Of a stretch of 64,000 bases of DNA, positions 42,539 through 54,588 are shown one piece after another. The stretch covers positions 62,001 through 126,000 of the forward strand of contig CAKOGP040002069.1 in NCBI GenBank assembly GCA_933822405.4, given 5' to 3'. The stretch's first letter is position 1. The number at the start of each line of letters is the position of its first letter. Under the pieces are notes generated by a model that searched no databases, had not been told where the DNA came from, and was given only the letters and a program-made list of their open reading frames with translations. The position numbers and the translations under genes are program-made. This DNA is from Cylindrotheca closterium (taxonomy: Eukaryota > Bacillariophyta > Bacillariophyceae > Bacillariales > Bacillariaceae).

Positions 42539-45500
42539 ATGCGGTTTGCCTCTTTGCTCTCCCTTTTGGGACTTCTCATCGCCGCTGTCTACGCAGTGGC
42601 TGACGAGACAACAACTCTGTTTGACTCACTCCCCGATTTCAACAGAACGGATCTCTTGAGCCGCGTTGACGATCCCGTGATTGTATTCCTCAGCAACGAA
42701 GCTAGCCTTTCTGACATTGGCGTATCCGCTCAAGCTGAACTGGTCCTTGATCTTGTGTCTCGGATTCACTTTACTGGAGACGGACCCCAGTACGTCAAGG
42801 TTGCGATCCCCGATAAGGCCAAGGACACCGTTGCCGTGGTTCAAGAACTCTACAATCGAGGCATTCGCACCTTTGTTGGGCCAGAAACGAGCGCTCAAGC
42901 TTTTGCTCTCGGACAATGGGCGGAATCGGAAGTCGATCCCAAGGAAGATGTCGTGTTCTTTTCCTTCTGGGCGAGCAATCCGGGATTGGCAGAGTATTCG
43001 AGTATCATACAGTTGATCCCAAGCGACGTCGACTTAGTCAGTGCATTCTTGGCTCTGCGTCTCGACGTGCCGGGTCGAAAATTCATTTCGGTCATCCACG
43101 ATGATGGCATCTACGCCAAAGGTATCGCCGATCTATTCATGAAGAATGCCCATCATTTGATGGCGGCGATGTGCGAGCTTCCGACCAACCAAGTCGAAGC
43201 CAGCCAAGCACGTTCCTGTACTGACAGTATTGTACAAGCTTCGGCTCCAGAAGAGACCATGGTGGTTCTGATCACTTCTGGACAAGATACTCGCGTAGTG
43301 TTGCAAGCAGCATTTGACGTTTATACTTCTCTTGGTTATTCAGGGAACAGTAACGGTGCAGTTATGTGGGTTGGCGGAGATTCGATTGCCTTTGACGCGA
43401 GCGCCTTTGATGATGCCGATGTTGAGACTGATATCTGGAGAGGAGCGCAAGTAAGTCCAAGATTCGCTTCACATTTGATTTCAAATGAAAAAGACTCACT
43501 TTGCTGGTCTCTGTTCGTGATACCTTTCCCTTCGCCACGCAACAGCTTGTTAACCTTAACGCTGTTGTAGCAGGTCCCGGTCCTTTGGCGTCTGACAATG
43601 ATCTGACCATCAAGTTTTGGAATGATTTCGCAACCTTTCTTGGCAGCATGGAGGGCGACGATGTGGTTGCTTCGTCGGATGTCTCGCCAATTGTCCTTAT
43701 AGCAGCTGATGTCGCGTCCCTTATTTTCGTTATGAGTTCCCAAGGGGCCATTCATGGTGGCGGGTGCGATCGAGAAGACCTTCGTATTGCCATCTTGCGA
43801 CTAAGCCCTTTTTTGTTCGCTCATACTGGGCCTCTTCGACTGAGTACAGCGATGCAACGTCGGCAAATGCCTTTTGTTGTGGCGGGTGTCGTCAAGCAAG
43901 ACTCTCGGCCCCCGCTAAAAGATGGCATTTGGCAATCCAAGAGTATTATAACCTTGTCCCAAACTGGGGTAAGCTTTGAGATTTCCAGTGCCCCCATGGC
44001 AGCCATCATCCCGTCCCGAAATATGCTCAAAACTCAGAGCATTTCCAATCGACAACGAAGATATTTGTCGGCGTCAAGCATCCTTATAACAGACAAGGAG
44101 CAAAAAGATCTGTTCAAAGGCGATGTCGTACTCATGGTCAAAAATGACAACATGTTTAATGCTTTTGATGGAGCGAAGGGAACAACTCTGGGTCAATTGT
44201 CCCCGGACATAAAGCCAATGAGTTTTGCTGCGTCTTTTCCTCGTCGTTTGGAGGAGGGAAAGTTTTCCCAAATCCTCGTGCGCTCGGTGATTGGGGATAG
44301 CCGGCTTGCTTTCCAGCCAAGCGGATGGGCAAGTGATAAATGTCTTCGACAAATTGAACGTACCATGACCTTTTCGGAAATGGCAGAAGAGCCAGGGTTG
44401 TCTTCGTCACTGTGCGGAACGAGTCAAACGGGATTCGTCCTCTCTTTGATTGGATTAACATCGGTACCCTTGACCGGCGCCGAGGTGTCCGACTTCGTGG
44501 ACTGTGATCAGCGTCGTCTCCTTGCAGCAGGACGTGAAGCGGGCAACGCTGCTGCATCATTTCAAACATTTGTATCCAAGAACGGCGACGACAATGCAAG
44601 AAACCTGACTTGTGTTGAATCTCAAGTCCTCTACTCTCATCAAGTGGGACATCTTGCCATGTGGGGCGATCAGGTTTGCGCGATCGGCTCTGGTCATGCA
44701 AGCTTGGGTGAAGCCTATGAAGGGGTTCATGAATCATTGTTTGTGTCTTCTGGTCCTGCCAAGCCAATGTTGGACCTACCAGGTCTTATTCAAAGCATTG
44801 TACAACAGGGCAATGATTCTGTCGACCTCATGGACGAACGATTCTCGTCGCATATCCGTGGAGAAGATTGGACGTGTGGCTGCGATTCTGCCGGAACTCA
44901 TGTTACCTGTACTCAGATGTACACGCTGATGGAATGTCCTTTGTCGTCCTCGGATGAAGATGGCGGCCGTTTAGATCTTGAGAGAGATTGTTGTATCCGT
45001 CAAGCTGAGTCTGTCAGCTGCGAAGAAAGCGATCCATTTACTTGTACCAACGCCATTATAAAGTATATGGAAGATCGTGATGAACAGTTGGCGAAACACA
45101 AGTCTCAAATCGCCATACACCCCAAAGCTGTTATGGAAGGGTATCGCTTACCATTGGTCCTTCAAACCAATACGACTTCGGATGCTGGGGCCCCCTTTAT
45201 TGCAGACTTTCAGCTTGGTGAATGCTTTCGTTATGATCAGTTTGAAAGAGATTCGGAGATGAAATTTCAGGGGCAAGGTGACCCCAGCAATCTCCGGTTC
45301 AAAACAACGGCTACGAGAACCAGCCATCATCATGAGTCGAGAAGCGATGAGCATGTTGAGGCACGGAGTTGCCAAGACTATGTAGGCAAAGAGAAAGGAA
45401 TTTGGGTGGACGTTACCTATGGCGACAATTGTACATGGTGAGTACCTATTAGTTTCAGCTGAAAGGGAAACGGCGAAGCCTTCCTTACGTGATGAAACTC

Positions 45501-46253
45501 AAACTTGACTTTTCTTGCTTCAATAGGTACGAAGTAGAGCCTGACGCTTGTGAATACTATTCGGACGATGAGGGAACGGATGGCTTGACTGCTGGCCAAG
45601 CCTGTTGTGAGTGTGGCGGAGGCAGTACTAGCAACTTTGGCGCCACCGATCCCCCTGTTGCACCTGCCACTGTTGTTCCAGGATCAGCCGGTAGCGACGC
45701 AACCGAGTGGGTCCAAGCTCACAACACACGCCGCAAGAAGTATGCCAACATGTGGGGACTCGAGTACAAACCAGTTGGATGGAACGAAGATCTTGCTGCT
45801 CAAGCCCAAGCTTGGGCTGATCACCTAATTACCAAGGACTGTGGATCCATTTATCATGCCACCGACGATTGCTTGGTGGCAGGAGAGAACATTCGCATCA
45901 AGAAGAGTTCGCCTGATCCTCCGGAAAAGGACATCGATGCTGTGCTCTATTCTTGGACTGAAAAAGAGATTGAAAACACCGCTCGTCCGGATAAAGCCGG
46001 TCATGCTGCACAGGTGCTCTGGAAAGGGTCCACAGCCATTGGTTGCGCCATCGCTACTGGATACTGCAGTGATATCGACTGGGAAGCCTCAGTTCAAGTC
46101 TGCCGATACTTTCCACAGGGAAACTACAACTGTGGGGGGCACTGCATCGACTCTGTGAAGAACAATACGATGGAAGTCAGGAAGAACGATGCAATTCAAT
46201 CTACTAGCGCCTTGCACGAATGCCTCAAAAAAGAGGTTGACAATTATGCTTAA
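42539..46253 (+). CDS. secreted fusion: periplasmic-binding-like domain, Cys-rich module, CAP domain
   Basis: Three exons (42539-43450, 43546-45437, 45527-46253) with GTAAGT and GTGAGT donors and CAACAG and CAATAG acceptors give 1,176 aa. Residues 1-20 are a signal peptide (MRFASLLSLLGLLIAAVYA). About 35-320 resembles the type 1 periplasmic-binding or receptor ligand-binding fold (FVGPETSAQAFALGQWAE, ISVIHDDGIYAKGIADLF, VVLITSGQDTRVVLQAAF, MWVGGDS). About 320-880 is not recognised and has many Cys. A Cys-rich module spanning exons 2-3 (RSCQDYV, CTWYEVEPDACEYY, QACCECGGG) leads to a CAP domain (about 995-1140): AHNTRRKKYA, VAGENIRI, GHAAQVLWK, IGCAIATGYC and VCRYFPQGNYN. CAP proteins are secreted and may bind sterols or lipids. 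No transmembrane segment is evident. Confidence 0.85.
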
Positions 46254-46553
46254 GCTCGATCTGTTCGACTGTCTCGCCATTGATTATCATGATTATCATA
46301 TTGATAACAACAATCTTAAATCTTAGGCCATTTTCATGGATCTGACATAAAAATCAATGATGACTTCTTCTTGCACTCTTACGCCGTTTGTATCTTACAA
46401 TATTCGTGCACTTTGCTCCGAAATGTATATCATATCATGTCATGTCAAAGTATTTTATATATTACAATGTTTGCGACATTCAAAGGTGTAATGCCATTCT
46501 ATTCAATGCCAACGCTAATCCATGGAAACGGATGCAATGAAAATTCCTATCAT
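46254..46553. other. intergenic region between convergent genes
   Basis: A 300-bp AT-rich 3' region shared by the fusion gene and LRR gene 1; no gene is seen. Confidence 0.5.
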
Positions 46554-48536
46554 CTATAAACAATTGTTGTTGACCCGACAGTTCCCAGAGGCTGCGTTCC
46601 TGACATCTTGGAAACAATTGTCATTGAGATTGCACGCAAAGTCGATAAACGGAAGCATCGGTAAAGAACCCGTCAACTGGTTCTCTTGCAAGTACAGCCA
46701 CTCGAGACTTTTTAGATTACCAATGGACGTGGGAATGTTACCGAAGAGTTGATTCGATTCGAGTCGCAGCTCTTGCATATTGGTGCCCAGGTTGCCAATG
46801 GTGTCTGGTATTTCTCCCGTCAGCTGATTTGCCGACAAGTCTAGGTAGGTGAGGGAAGTCAAACTAAATATGACTGGTGGAATGCTTCCTTGCAGACCAT
46901 TGGATCCTAAATGCAATTTTGTCATGGGTCCCGAACAGTCATTGGGGGTGTCACTTTTGGAAAACCATCGGCATACGGGTTGATCCGGCGACAGCCAATT
47001 GTCGCGTTGTGTCCAAGACGAGGCACCATTGGTGGAGAAATACAACGACGCCAGGGCATATCGTTCCAACAAGTAATAAATGGCGTTGGGGTCCCCCTCT
47101 GCTGGTTGCCAAGTGCTGGTTTGGAGCCAGGTAATGGCTTGGACATTCAAGGGTTCATAATCGACCAGTATCGATTCCAGTGTTTCTCGAGTCGGAGCCG
47201 GTGTAGGAGGTGCCGTAGGAAACGGTGTTGGGGCCGGTGTCGGGGCAAGCGTTGGATTCGGAGTAGGACCAGGGGTGGGTACCTTGGTAGGGCCAGGGGT
47301 TGGCGCTAGCGTAGGATTCGGGGTAGGGCCAGGGGTTGGTGCATTGGTAGGAAGAGGAGTTGGTGCATTGGTAGGATTCGGGGTAGGACCAGGCGTGGGT
47401 GCCTTGGTAGGAAGAGGTAAAGGTGCTAATGTAGGAGCTGCAATGGGTGCTCTGGTTGGAGGAATCACCGGCATTAGAACGGGAGGGCCGGTGGTTGGTG
47501 CCAAAGTGGGTGCAGGTGTAGGGGCTTTGGTGGGAGGAGGTGTGGGCGTTGTAGTCGGAGATACCACAGGCGCCATTGTTGGAGCCGAGATGGGTGGTTT
47601 TGTGGGAGACACAGTAGTAGTCGCTGGCGTTTCCATCGCAATTGGAGCTGGCGATAATGTTGACTCAATGGGAGTAGTACTGCTAGTAGATGTGGGTGCT
47701 CCAGTAGTTTCTACTAAAGCTTCCGCAGAAGTAGATTCCGTCTTGTCGATCACTCCGGAAAACATGACTCCCACAACCCCTGCCGCAATGACTGCCAACA
47801 CTGCTAAAACTATGCAACACTTTTTCTTGTTGTTTCCATTCCGCCTCGTCTCCTCCACTGCCAGTACAACCGCCTTTGGTTCTTCGCTCTGCCGCTGTTG
47901 TACCATGCTGCGACGTTGTTCCTCTCTCATTTGCTCTAGACTTCCTCTCAGTCGTTGCAATTCCTCTTGAATATTATCCACGTCATCGACAATCTCCGCT
48001 TCCACAAGCTTATTATTATTATGATTGTTACTTTCAATATCATTGTCACTATCCGATAACCTTACTTCGCCCGAATGATCAATGCTGCCAACTCGTACAG
48101 CACCACGCTGTTGAAACTGATTTGGTACCGTCGCGGGAGAGACTTCGATATCCGGTTCCGCCGTCTTTGGGCTTTTGCGGGCTGACAACGAAGAAAGATC
48201 TGGTTTTTCCACTTGCTCCATAATAGAGTTTCCATCCATTCGTACCGAGCCCGGAGCCATGCGCAGTCGTTCACTGGACAGCGACGAAAGACCTACGGGA
48301 ACAACTTTCTCGGGTGTCTTGCTGCTTTGCACGGAGGATAATCTCGTAGTAGGCGCAACAATGGTTGGCTCGGAACCGGGAGCTAGACGAAGTTTCTCGG
48401 CTCGCAACAAAGCTGATGATTCCGACTGCGATTGCTGCTGAGAAGAATCCTTTGGAACTATGATGTCTCCAACCTCTATGTCGTCTTCGTTTTCTTCGAC
48501 TCTCGAAGCATCCTTAGTTTCTTTGTCGTCCTTCAT
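46554..48536 (-). CDS. TM-anchored LRR protein 1, intronless
   Basis: The ATG at 48536 begins MKDDKETKD; the GTG used by the longer frame is less likely. The 660-residue product has a long charged N-terminal region (about 1-230, probably cytosolic), one membrane segment ([20 protein letters not shown], about 237-256), and a Pro/Thr stalk of about 160 residues ([11 protein letters not shown]). Then comes an N-cap shared with two neighbours ([41 protein letters not shown]) and LRRs ([55 protein letters not shown]). It closes with a Cys-containing cap ([16 protein letters not shown]). The architecture suggests a surface receptor without a kinase. LRR genes 2 and 3 carry introns in the LRR part; this one has none. 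Confidence 0.85.
   Translation of the reverse strand: MKDDKETKDASRVEENEDDIEVGDIIVPKDSSQQQSQSESSALLRAEKLRLAPGSEPTIVAPTTRLSSVQSSKTPEKVVPVGLSSLSSERLRMAPGSVRMDGNSIMEQVEKPDLSSLSARKSPKTAEPDIEVSPATVPNQFQQRGAVRVGSIDHSGEVRLSDSDNDIESNNHNNNKLVEAEIVDDVDNIQEELQRLRGSLEQMREEQRRSMVQQRQSEEPKAVVLAVEETRRNGNNKKKCCIVLAVLAVIAAGVVGVMFSGVIDKTESTSAEALVETTGAPTSTSSTTPIESTLSPAPIAMETPATTTVSPTKPPISAPTMAPVVSPTTTPTPPPTKAPTPAPTLAPTTGPPVLMPVIPPTRAPIAAPTLAPLPLPTKAPTPGPTPNPTNAPTPLPTNAPTPGPTPNPTLAPTPGPTKVPTPGPTPNPTLAPTPAPTPFPTAPPTPAPTRETLESILVDYEPLNVQAITWLQTSTWQPAEGDPNAIYYLLERYALASLYFSTNGASSWTQRDNWLSPDQPVCRWFSKSDTPNDCSGPMTKLHLGSNGLQGSIPPVIFSLTSLTYLDLSANQLTGEIPDTIGNLGTNMQELRLESNQLFGNIPTSIGNLKSLEWLYLQENQLTGSLPMLPFIDFACNLNDNCFQDVRNAASGNCRVNNNCL
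47215..47640 (-). repeat. coding minisatellite for the Pro/Thr stalk
   Basis: Units of 12-36 bp on the GGTGTTGGGGC / GGTAGGATTCGG theme code for [12 protein letters not shown] repeats in LRR gene 1. The plus strand is open as a Gly/Val-rich shadow. Confidence 0.75.
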
Positions 48537-49151
48537 TTTCAACACAAATGATGAATGATGATGATGATGATGATGATGATGGGTGTATTGGACTCACTGA
48601 TTTCGAGTGATGAATATTATTGCTTGGGATGAGAGAGGATACTGGTACCGTACTTGTACCACGAGTGCGAAAAACATCGGAGCTTGATAAGACAGGCTGG
48701 CTCGTTCTCATATGTAAATAATAAGCGTTCAAGACCCGATTTGGCGCGCCCTGCCAATGATGACTTTACGGTAGCCAGTCAGACCGTCCAAAACTTCAAA
48801 ACTCGAATCCGATTATCAATTAGAAACAAAGCAAGACAACGAAGACAACAACTTATGCCCCCCAATCTATACTAGTGACAACAACATAAATGTAATAATA
48901 GTCATAATAATAATACATGGGAATCTACAGCATACATCTGAAACCGAAAAGCACAGAACCGCCAATTCAGTCTGCGTCTATCTATACTAGTGACACAATA
49001 AAAATAGGAGTATCATACAATACTGCTGTGTGATGATACTCCGCATTACTGCCATTGCCTTGGTCAGATCCATGGTCAGATTCATTCGAATGTCGTCATG
49101 GATCAAGAAAGCAATTCAATTCTACATTCATTGTAGCATTCTTGACAAACA
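48537..49151. other. intergenic region between LRR genes 1 and 2
   Basis: It begins with a pure-looking ATG trinucleotide run (about 48549-48581) in the 5' leader of LRR gene 1. No gene is seen. Near 49020-49150 a short diverged copy of the LRR C-cap occurs (TTGGTCAGATCCATGGTCAG, then GAAAGCAATTCAATTC, as at 49193-49233). Confidence 0.5.
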
Positions 49152-51005
49152 TCAACAACCATTGTATATGATACACCGCGCTGCCACCGCATTGGTCAGA
49201 TTGGAATAACACTGACCCAGAAAGCAATTGAATTCGATGTTTGGATTGTCGGGAAGCTTCGGCACTGGACCTTGCAGAAAATTTTCGTACAAGGACAACC
49301 ATTCCAGGTTGCTTAGCTGAACAACTGTCTCTGGAATGCTTCCAGTTAGCCGATTGGTATTCAAGGATAGCCTTGTAAGACTATTCAGATTTCCAATGGA
49401 TGCGGGTATATTTCCATCCAATCGATTGCCATCTAAGATGAGATGTGCGGCAAGAAATCAAGCGACGGTGTGTGAGTGAAAAATAGAAAAGAACATCATA
49501 GAGCATCAGTACTGTAGCAAGGCACATCCGTATACGCACAAAGTTGCAGGTCTACCAGGTTGGTCATATTATTCCCAAATCGTGGGATCGGTCCAGTGAG
49601 TTGATTTCCCCAATACGAAAGGACTCTTAGGTTTGTCATTCTTCGATGTCCGGGCATGAATCCGGTCAAACTGTTGCCGTTCAAGTACAAATACTCTAAA
49701 TTCGTCAGACTTTGAATCGTCGCTGGAATACTTCCTGATAAGCCAGTGCTAGCTATAAATATGCAATCATGGACGATAATGCGAGGTCATCAAACAAAGA
49801 GAACGTTGTGAGACTAACTGGCTGACTCGATACTCATTTGTCAATATAAGAGCAATCAGCAATTCACATACACACACACAAAGTACGTACCCAAGTCTAG
49901 AAATGTAAGGTTCTGCAGATTCTGGATAGTGTCGGGGATGCTACTCTCTGTCAATTGATTCCTGGCAAGATCTAGCTTGGTCAAGGCACTGAGGCCGAAC
50001 AATGCCGACGGCAAGGAACCTTGCAAACCGATCAATTCTAGTATATAGCATGATGCATAACGCAATTCAGTGTCAGCTGGGCGTTTGGTCATTCATTCGT
50101 CATATAAAGTATATATAGTGCTCCCACACAATACTACTATGCAACTTACTTAAAACAAGACTGGTCACTGGTCCTGGGCAGTCTAGGGTGGGTTCCAGAG
50201 AGAACCAGGTACAAGCTGCTTCGTCCGACAACCAGTTATTATTGATGTTGCTGTTGATGATGGCCCAATTTGGACCATTCGTGGAGAAGTACAAGAAAGC
50301 CATGGCATATCGCTCCAACCATAGATAATCACCGTTTGGATCTCCTGGGTCTGGTTCCCAGGTGCTTGTCTCGAGAAGCCAATCCATGGTTTGCTCGTCC
50401 AAAGGTTCATAATCACGTAAGATGCCTTCAACTTTGCTTCGAAGGGTGGTGGGTGCTTGAGAAGGAGTTTCCGAGGGGGGAAACGTGGGAGCTTGAGAAG
50501 GGGACCCTGTTGGAAAGGATGTTGGAGCTTCGGTTGGGAAGCCCAATGCAGCTCTTGTAGAGGAAGAACCACCCAATGCTCCACCGAGGATTGCCACAAT
50601 AACAATGACAACTAGTGCAATCAGAATCCATCGCTTTTTGCCATTGCATATCCTCGAGTTGTCAGTGGTTTCAACCTCTTTTTCTTCTTCATTGCTTCGT
50701 TGTTGTTGTTGTTGTTCTGCCTCTAAAGGTTCTGGAGGATGAGTTTGGTCTTCTATTGTTCTTGTTTCTCGTGCACTGCTTACTTGCTGTGGTAACTTCC
50801 TCCTCTCTTGCGCCACATCGGGAGTGACCTTGTGAACAATGATAGTATCCATGATTGAATGATCCTTCGGTTTAGCATTGTTAACTGGTGGAGCAGGTTG
50901 CTCATCAATTGGAAGGCCATGGTCCATCTCCACATCACGGGATTCAACTTTGCTGTTGGCAACAGGAGCAGCAGGTCGCTCATCAAATGGAGCGTCGTTG
51001 TCCAT
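49152..51005 (-). CDS. TM-anchored LRR protein 2, four exons
   Basis: Exons 51005-50150, 50037-49891, 49752-49540 and 49432-49152 join in phase 1 throughout to give about 498 aa. The start at 51005 (MDNDAPFDERP) is the first ATG; the longer frame uses a GTG. Parts are an acidic N-terminal region with a Q run, one membrane segment (WILIALVVIVIVAILGGALGG), a Ser/Pro/Thr stalk, the shared N-cap (WLLETSTWEPDPGD, LWLERYAMAFLYFSTNG, CTWFSLEP), and LRRs. The LRR exons read GLQGSLPSALFGL, LDLASTGLSGSIPATI, GNQLTGPIPRF and NRLDGNIPASIGNL. The Cys cap reads NCFLGQCYSNLTNAVAARC. It is likely a surface receptor or adhesion protein. Confidence 0.8.
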
Positions 51006-51200
51006 TTCCAATAGGTATATCCCTTCCACCGCTTCTTCAACTTCTCTTCTTTGATTGCGACGCCGCGATGATGATGATGATGTTGCGTGCGCGATTAGGT
51101 CTATCCTAGTACATGGTCTACCAGACCGACGACTGACTGACCGACTCACTGAACAATTTCCATTTACTTTCACTTATTTTCTAGCGAAGTACAGTAACTG

Positions 51201-52217
51201 CTACAGCACTTTCATCATCCACTCGATGATATCATCGCGATTGTATTGTATTGCATAGTCCAGAGATGTCAGGCCACTGTTATCTGTTTCCAGGATTGGT
51301 CCGTGTTCCATATGTTTTGCGGAGGACGAATCAGCACCCTCCTGCTCCTGGACGGCGCCGTCGTCCTCCGCCTCTTCTAATAATAGTGCGGATGCTGACG
51401 AAAAATATTGATGATAGCGTTTTCCTGCCAAATATTGACATACCTTCAGATGTCCTGCAGCCGCAGCCCAATGTAAGGCGTTTTGGCCGCGCTTGTCAGC
51501 GTACATTGGGTCGGCTTCACCTTCGTCCAACAACAATTCACAAAGCCTCACATTGCCACCCCAAGCTGCGTACATCAATGGGGTACTATGATGGGTCCTA
51601 CAAGGTAGGTTGCAAAGCTTAACAACAGAATCTTTACCACCCTCCTCAAACACCCGATCGATCATCCATTGACACACTTGAATAGAGCCTTTCAGTAGTA
51701 GTTTCACAGGATTCGACCAAGATTAAGAAGTTGTTAGCCAAGAATGTCAGAAGCATATGCACAGCACTGTTCATTCTGATCTATTCTTACCTCCACCACC
51801 TTGCAAGCTCGTAGTCATACCACATACGGCCCAGTGAAAGGGTGTTGTGCCCATTTTGGGGTCTCTTGTATTGTCCAATAGCTCCAACAGAGATGATGAT
51901 GACTCGTCGTGGTGTTCTTGAAGAAGTGCCTGAATCAACGCTTGAGTTCCTGCCAGTTTACCTGGGCCCGCAAGCCCATGCAGTGGCCCAATACCAGTAT
52001 TCGTATCGTACTGATCTCGCAATCTGTAGAACAAAGGGCTTATTACGACCGAATCATGATCCTTCTTCTTGTTCGTTCTTCTTCTTCTTGTTGTTCGAGG
52101 ATGGTGAATCGGGGGCGATTCTTGCAAGGACGATGGATTCACCGAGAAAGCACAAGTTGCTAGTGGCCCTTTTAAGATGAACAGGCAAAGTGGTAAAGTG
52201 TTTATAGGGATCTTCAT
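51201..52217 (-). CDS. ankyrin-repeat protein with N-terminal targeting sequence
   Basis: Exons 52217-51791 and 51688-51201 join across a 102-bp intron (GTAAGA donor, TGAAAG acceptor, phase 1) inside a Gly run. The product is 304 aa. It begins with a signal-peptide-like stretch (MKIPINTLPLCLFILKGPLA) followed by TCAFSVNPS; an A-F junction of this kind is used for plastid import in diatoms, so plastid or ER routing is possible. Ankyrin repeats are visible: TGIGPLHGLAGPGKLAG, MGTTPFHWAVCG, HSTPLMYAAWGGNVRLCELL, GQNALHWAAAAGHLKVCQYL and SGLTSLDYAIQYNRDDIIEW. Ankyrin repeats bind proteins; no enzyme domain is seen. It sits on the same strand between LRR genes 2 and 3. Confidence 0.8.
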
Positions 52218-52664
52218 GAAGTTTGGATGTATTTCAAATCATATGGATTGTGATTTGTGGATGAGTGATTGATGACGGTTCTCATAAAATATATTTCTTT
52301 TGAACAGAATTTGAAATTGAGAATATGATACAGGTTCTCATTCTCGTCTTGCTGCCTCCCGGAATGAATCAATCAATCGTTTCATTCAGGTTGGTCAAAT
52401 ATGTTCAATGTTATCAAGGTCTATTCATTCTTATAGCTAGCTAGAGTACTGACAGTACATCCATGCAGAATATTCAATATGGATCGCATCGTGTCATCGT
52501 TCGGCTATTTTAAAAAATTTCACAGATTCAAACGAGAAGAAAATGCGTACAAACTCGTGGTGGTAAAATATCCTAGTATTATAATATGTATAGTTACAGC
52601 ATCATTCATTCGAATGATGCCTCGCTCTTGAACGAAAGAAATTGGTAACAAGATTCATTCCAAT
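52218..52664. other. intergenic region upstream of the ankyrin gene
   Basis: A 447-bp AT-rich stretch with no gene that I can support. Confidence 0.5.
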
Positions 52665-54588
52665 TCAATAACAGTTATCGAAAAAGATGCATCGGGATGT
52701 CATGGCATTGGTGATATCTGAAAAGCAACTACCAAGAAAGCACTTTCTCACTGTGTCGGAAAGTTGTGGGAAGGAACCTTCTAGTCGATTGTTTTCATCT
52801 GCGAGGCGATATGAACGAGTGAGTAACGTGAGTGAGTGACGTGAGTGAGTGAGTGATCATGCAAGAGAGAAAATTGAGGCAATCCCATTGGCAACACAAT
52901 GCAGCATGCCACTTACACAATGATAGCCATTGCAAATTGCTCATATTCAAAAAGCTTTCGGGTATTGTTCCGGATAGATCATTCGTGTCTAAAGAACGAA
53001 TCAATCATGCGGAAAGAAACAAGGACCACGTCAGTTAGAGATGATGATTCGATTCATTCATCCCATGCATCATCACTTCACTTACGCAAGGAGAGTCGAG
53101 AGAGACTCGTTAGACTTCCCAGTTGCGTCGGCAAGGGACCACTCAATTGATTTTCAGCTGGATGTTGATTGTAGATGAATTGAGGGATCGAACAAAATGA
53201 AGTGAGAGTCTGAATGCAAAACACTTGTTGCTGTCGATCCCCTATGGTACTTACACAAGGAAAGATCCTTGAGGCGGTCCATGTTCCCAATGGAGGATGG
53301 AATCGTTCCGCCCAATTGGTTACCCCATAGCGATAAGACTGTCAAGTTCGTCATGTTTCCAATCTCTTCGAAAATGGGGCCTGTCAATTCGTTGCCAGCT
53401 ATTATATATAAAGAAATGGAATACAGTAAGTATTAGTGTGTGGAAAGTCAGAACAACATAATTCACCAGGCAGCAAAAAGCATCTGCAACTAACAAAATT
53501 ATACTCACACAAATAGAGGCTTTCCAGCTGCGTCATGTTTCGAATGGAACTTGGAACGCTTCCTTTCAATCCGGTGCTCGCCAGGTCCATAAACGTCAAG
53601 TGCTTTAGTAGGTAGTTGCTAGTATCGGATGGTATAGTACTGCCCGTCAATTGGTTTCTGGCAAGGTGCAACTTTTTCAGGTTGCTGAGAGCAAACAGCA
53701 CTGATGGCAGGGTCCCTTCCATTTTGTTCAAATCTAAATGTATATAAATTATAGATGGAGCAAGATAGAAAAGGTATAAGAAATATGTACAGTACAGCAT
53801 TCATTTCCAATGCAATGCAATTCAATTCAATGCAATTCAACTCGAATTCACTTACACAGGACAAGATTGGTAATAGGTCCAGGACATGCATTGGGTTCCA
53901 AGGAGAACCACCGGCAAGTGGGTTCATTGGACATCCAATAATCATTTCGTGCCCAATAGGGACCATTGGTGGAAGAGTAGAGCAATGCCAAGGCATATCG
54001 TTCCAACCACAGATAATTTTCAGTTTCATCACTGGGATAATTGCCAATCCTTGCAGTAGTAGGAGGAGTCCAAGTGCTAGTCTCCAAAAGCCAAGTCATG
54101 GTGCGTTCGTCCAAAGGTGCGTAATCCTTCAAAATGTACTCGACTCGTCCGCGCCGTGTCGTGGGCGTCCAATGGGACGGAGACGGCGTGGGTTGGGTTG
54201 TAGGAATGGCATTAGCCTGGTTGCTGTCACTGGAGGTGGTTGTGGGCGCGTCATTGCCGTCATTCTTGTTGTTATTATTCAGCAACAACATTCCAGCCAG
54301 GATTGCCACAACAATGGCCAACAAGACAATCACGCTCCAGAGTACTTTCTTTTGACTGACGTTCCTTCTGTTTTCATTTTGTGTGTGTGGCTTTTGTGGT
54401 TGTTCTTTCTTGGCTCCAACCACAACTTTAGCGTCTACATCTTCGTTGTTCTTCTTCACTGCACCCTCTTCTTGCTGTTGCACCACCACATCAGTAGTTG
54501 TTGGTGAGGATATCATCGAGATGTCATCCGTTTCTTCGGTAACAAACGTAATGTCATCTCGCTGGAATACAGAATTATCGTCCTCCAT
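52665..54588 (-). CDS. TM-anchored LRR protein 3, six exons
   Basis: Exons 54588-53856, 53733-53509, 53398-53255, 53157-53086, 52988-52917 and 52798-52665 give 459 aa. Every intron is phase 1 with a GTAAG or GTGAG donor. The start at 54588 is MEDDNSVFQRDD. Parts are an acidic N-terminal region, one membrane segment (VLWSVIVLLAIVVAILAGMLLL), a Ser/Thr/Pro stalk, the N-cap (WLLETSTWTPPT, LWLERYALALLYSSTNG, CRWFSLEPNACPG), and LRRs (NKMEGTLPSVLFAL, STGLKGSVPSSI, NELTGPIFEEIG, NQLGGTIPSSIG, NQLSGPLPTQLG, NDLSGTIPESF, NRLEGSFPQL). It ends with the Cys cap (KCFLGSCFSDITNAMTSRC). Internal exons of 144, 72 and 72 bp code for two, one and one 24-residue LRRs. Confidence 0.85.

Noticed and set aside
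47275..47970. 231-codon Gly/Val-rich plus-strand frame
   Set aside because: It is the reverse of the Pro/Thr stalk repeats of LRR gene 1, which lacks stops on both strands because of its composition.
48549..48581. ATG-rich run as possible start-codon cluster
   Set aside because: It is a trinucleotide microsatellite; the gene it precedes is on the other strand, where it reads CAT.
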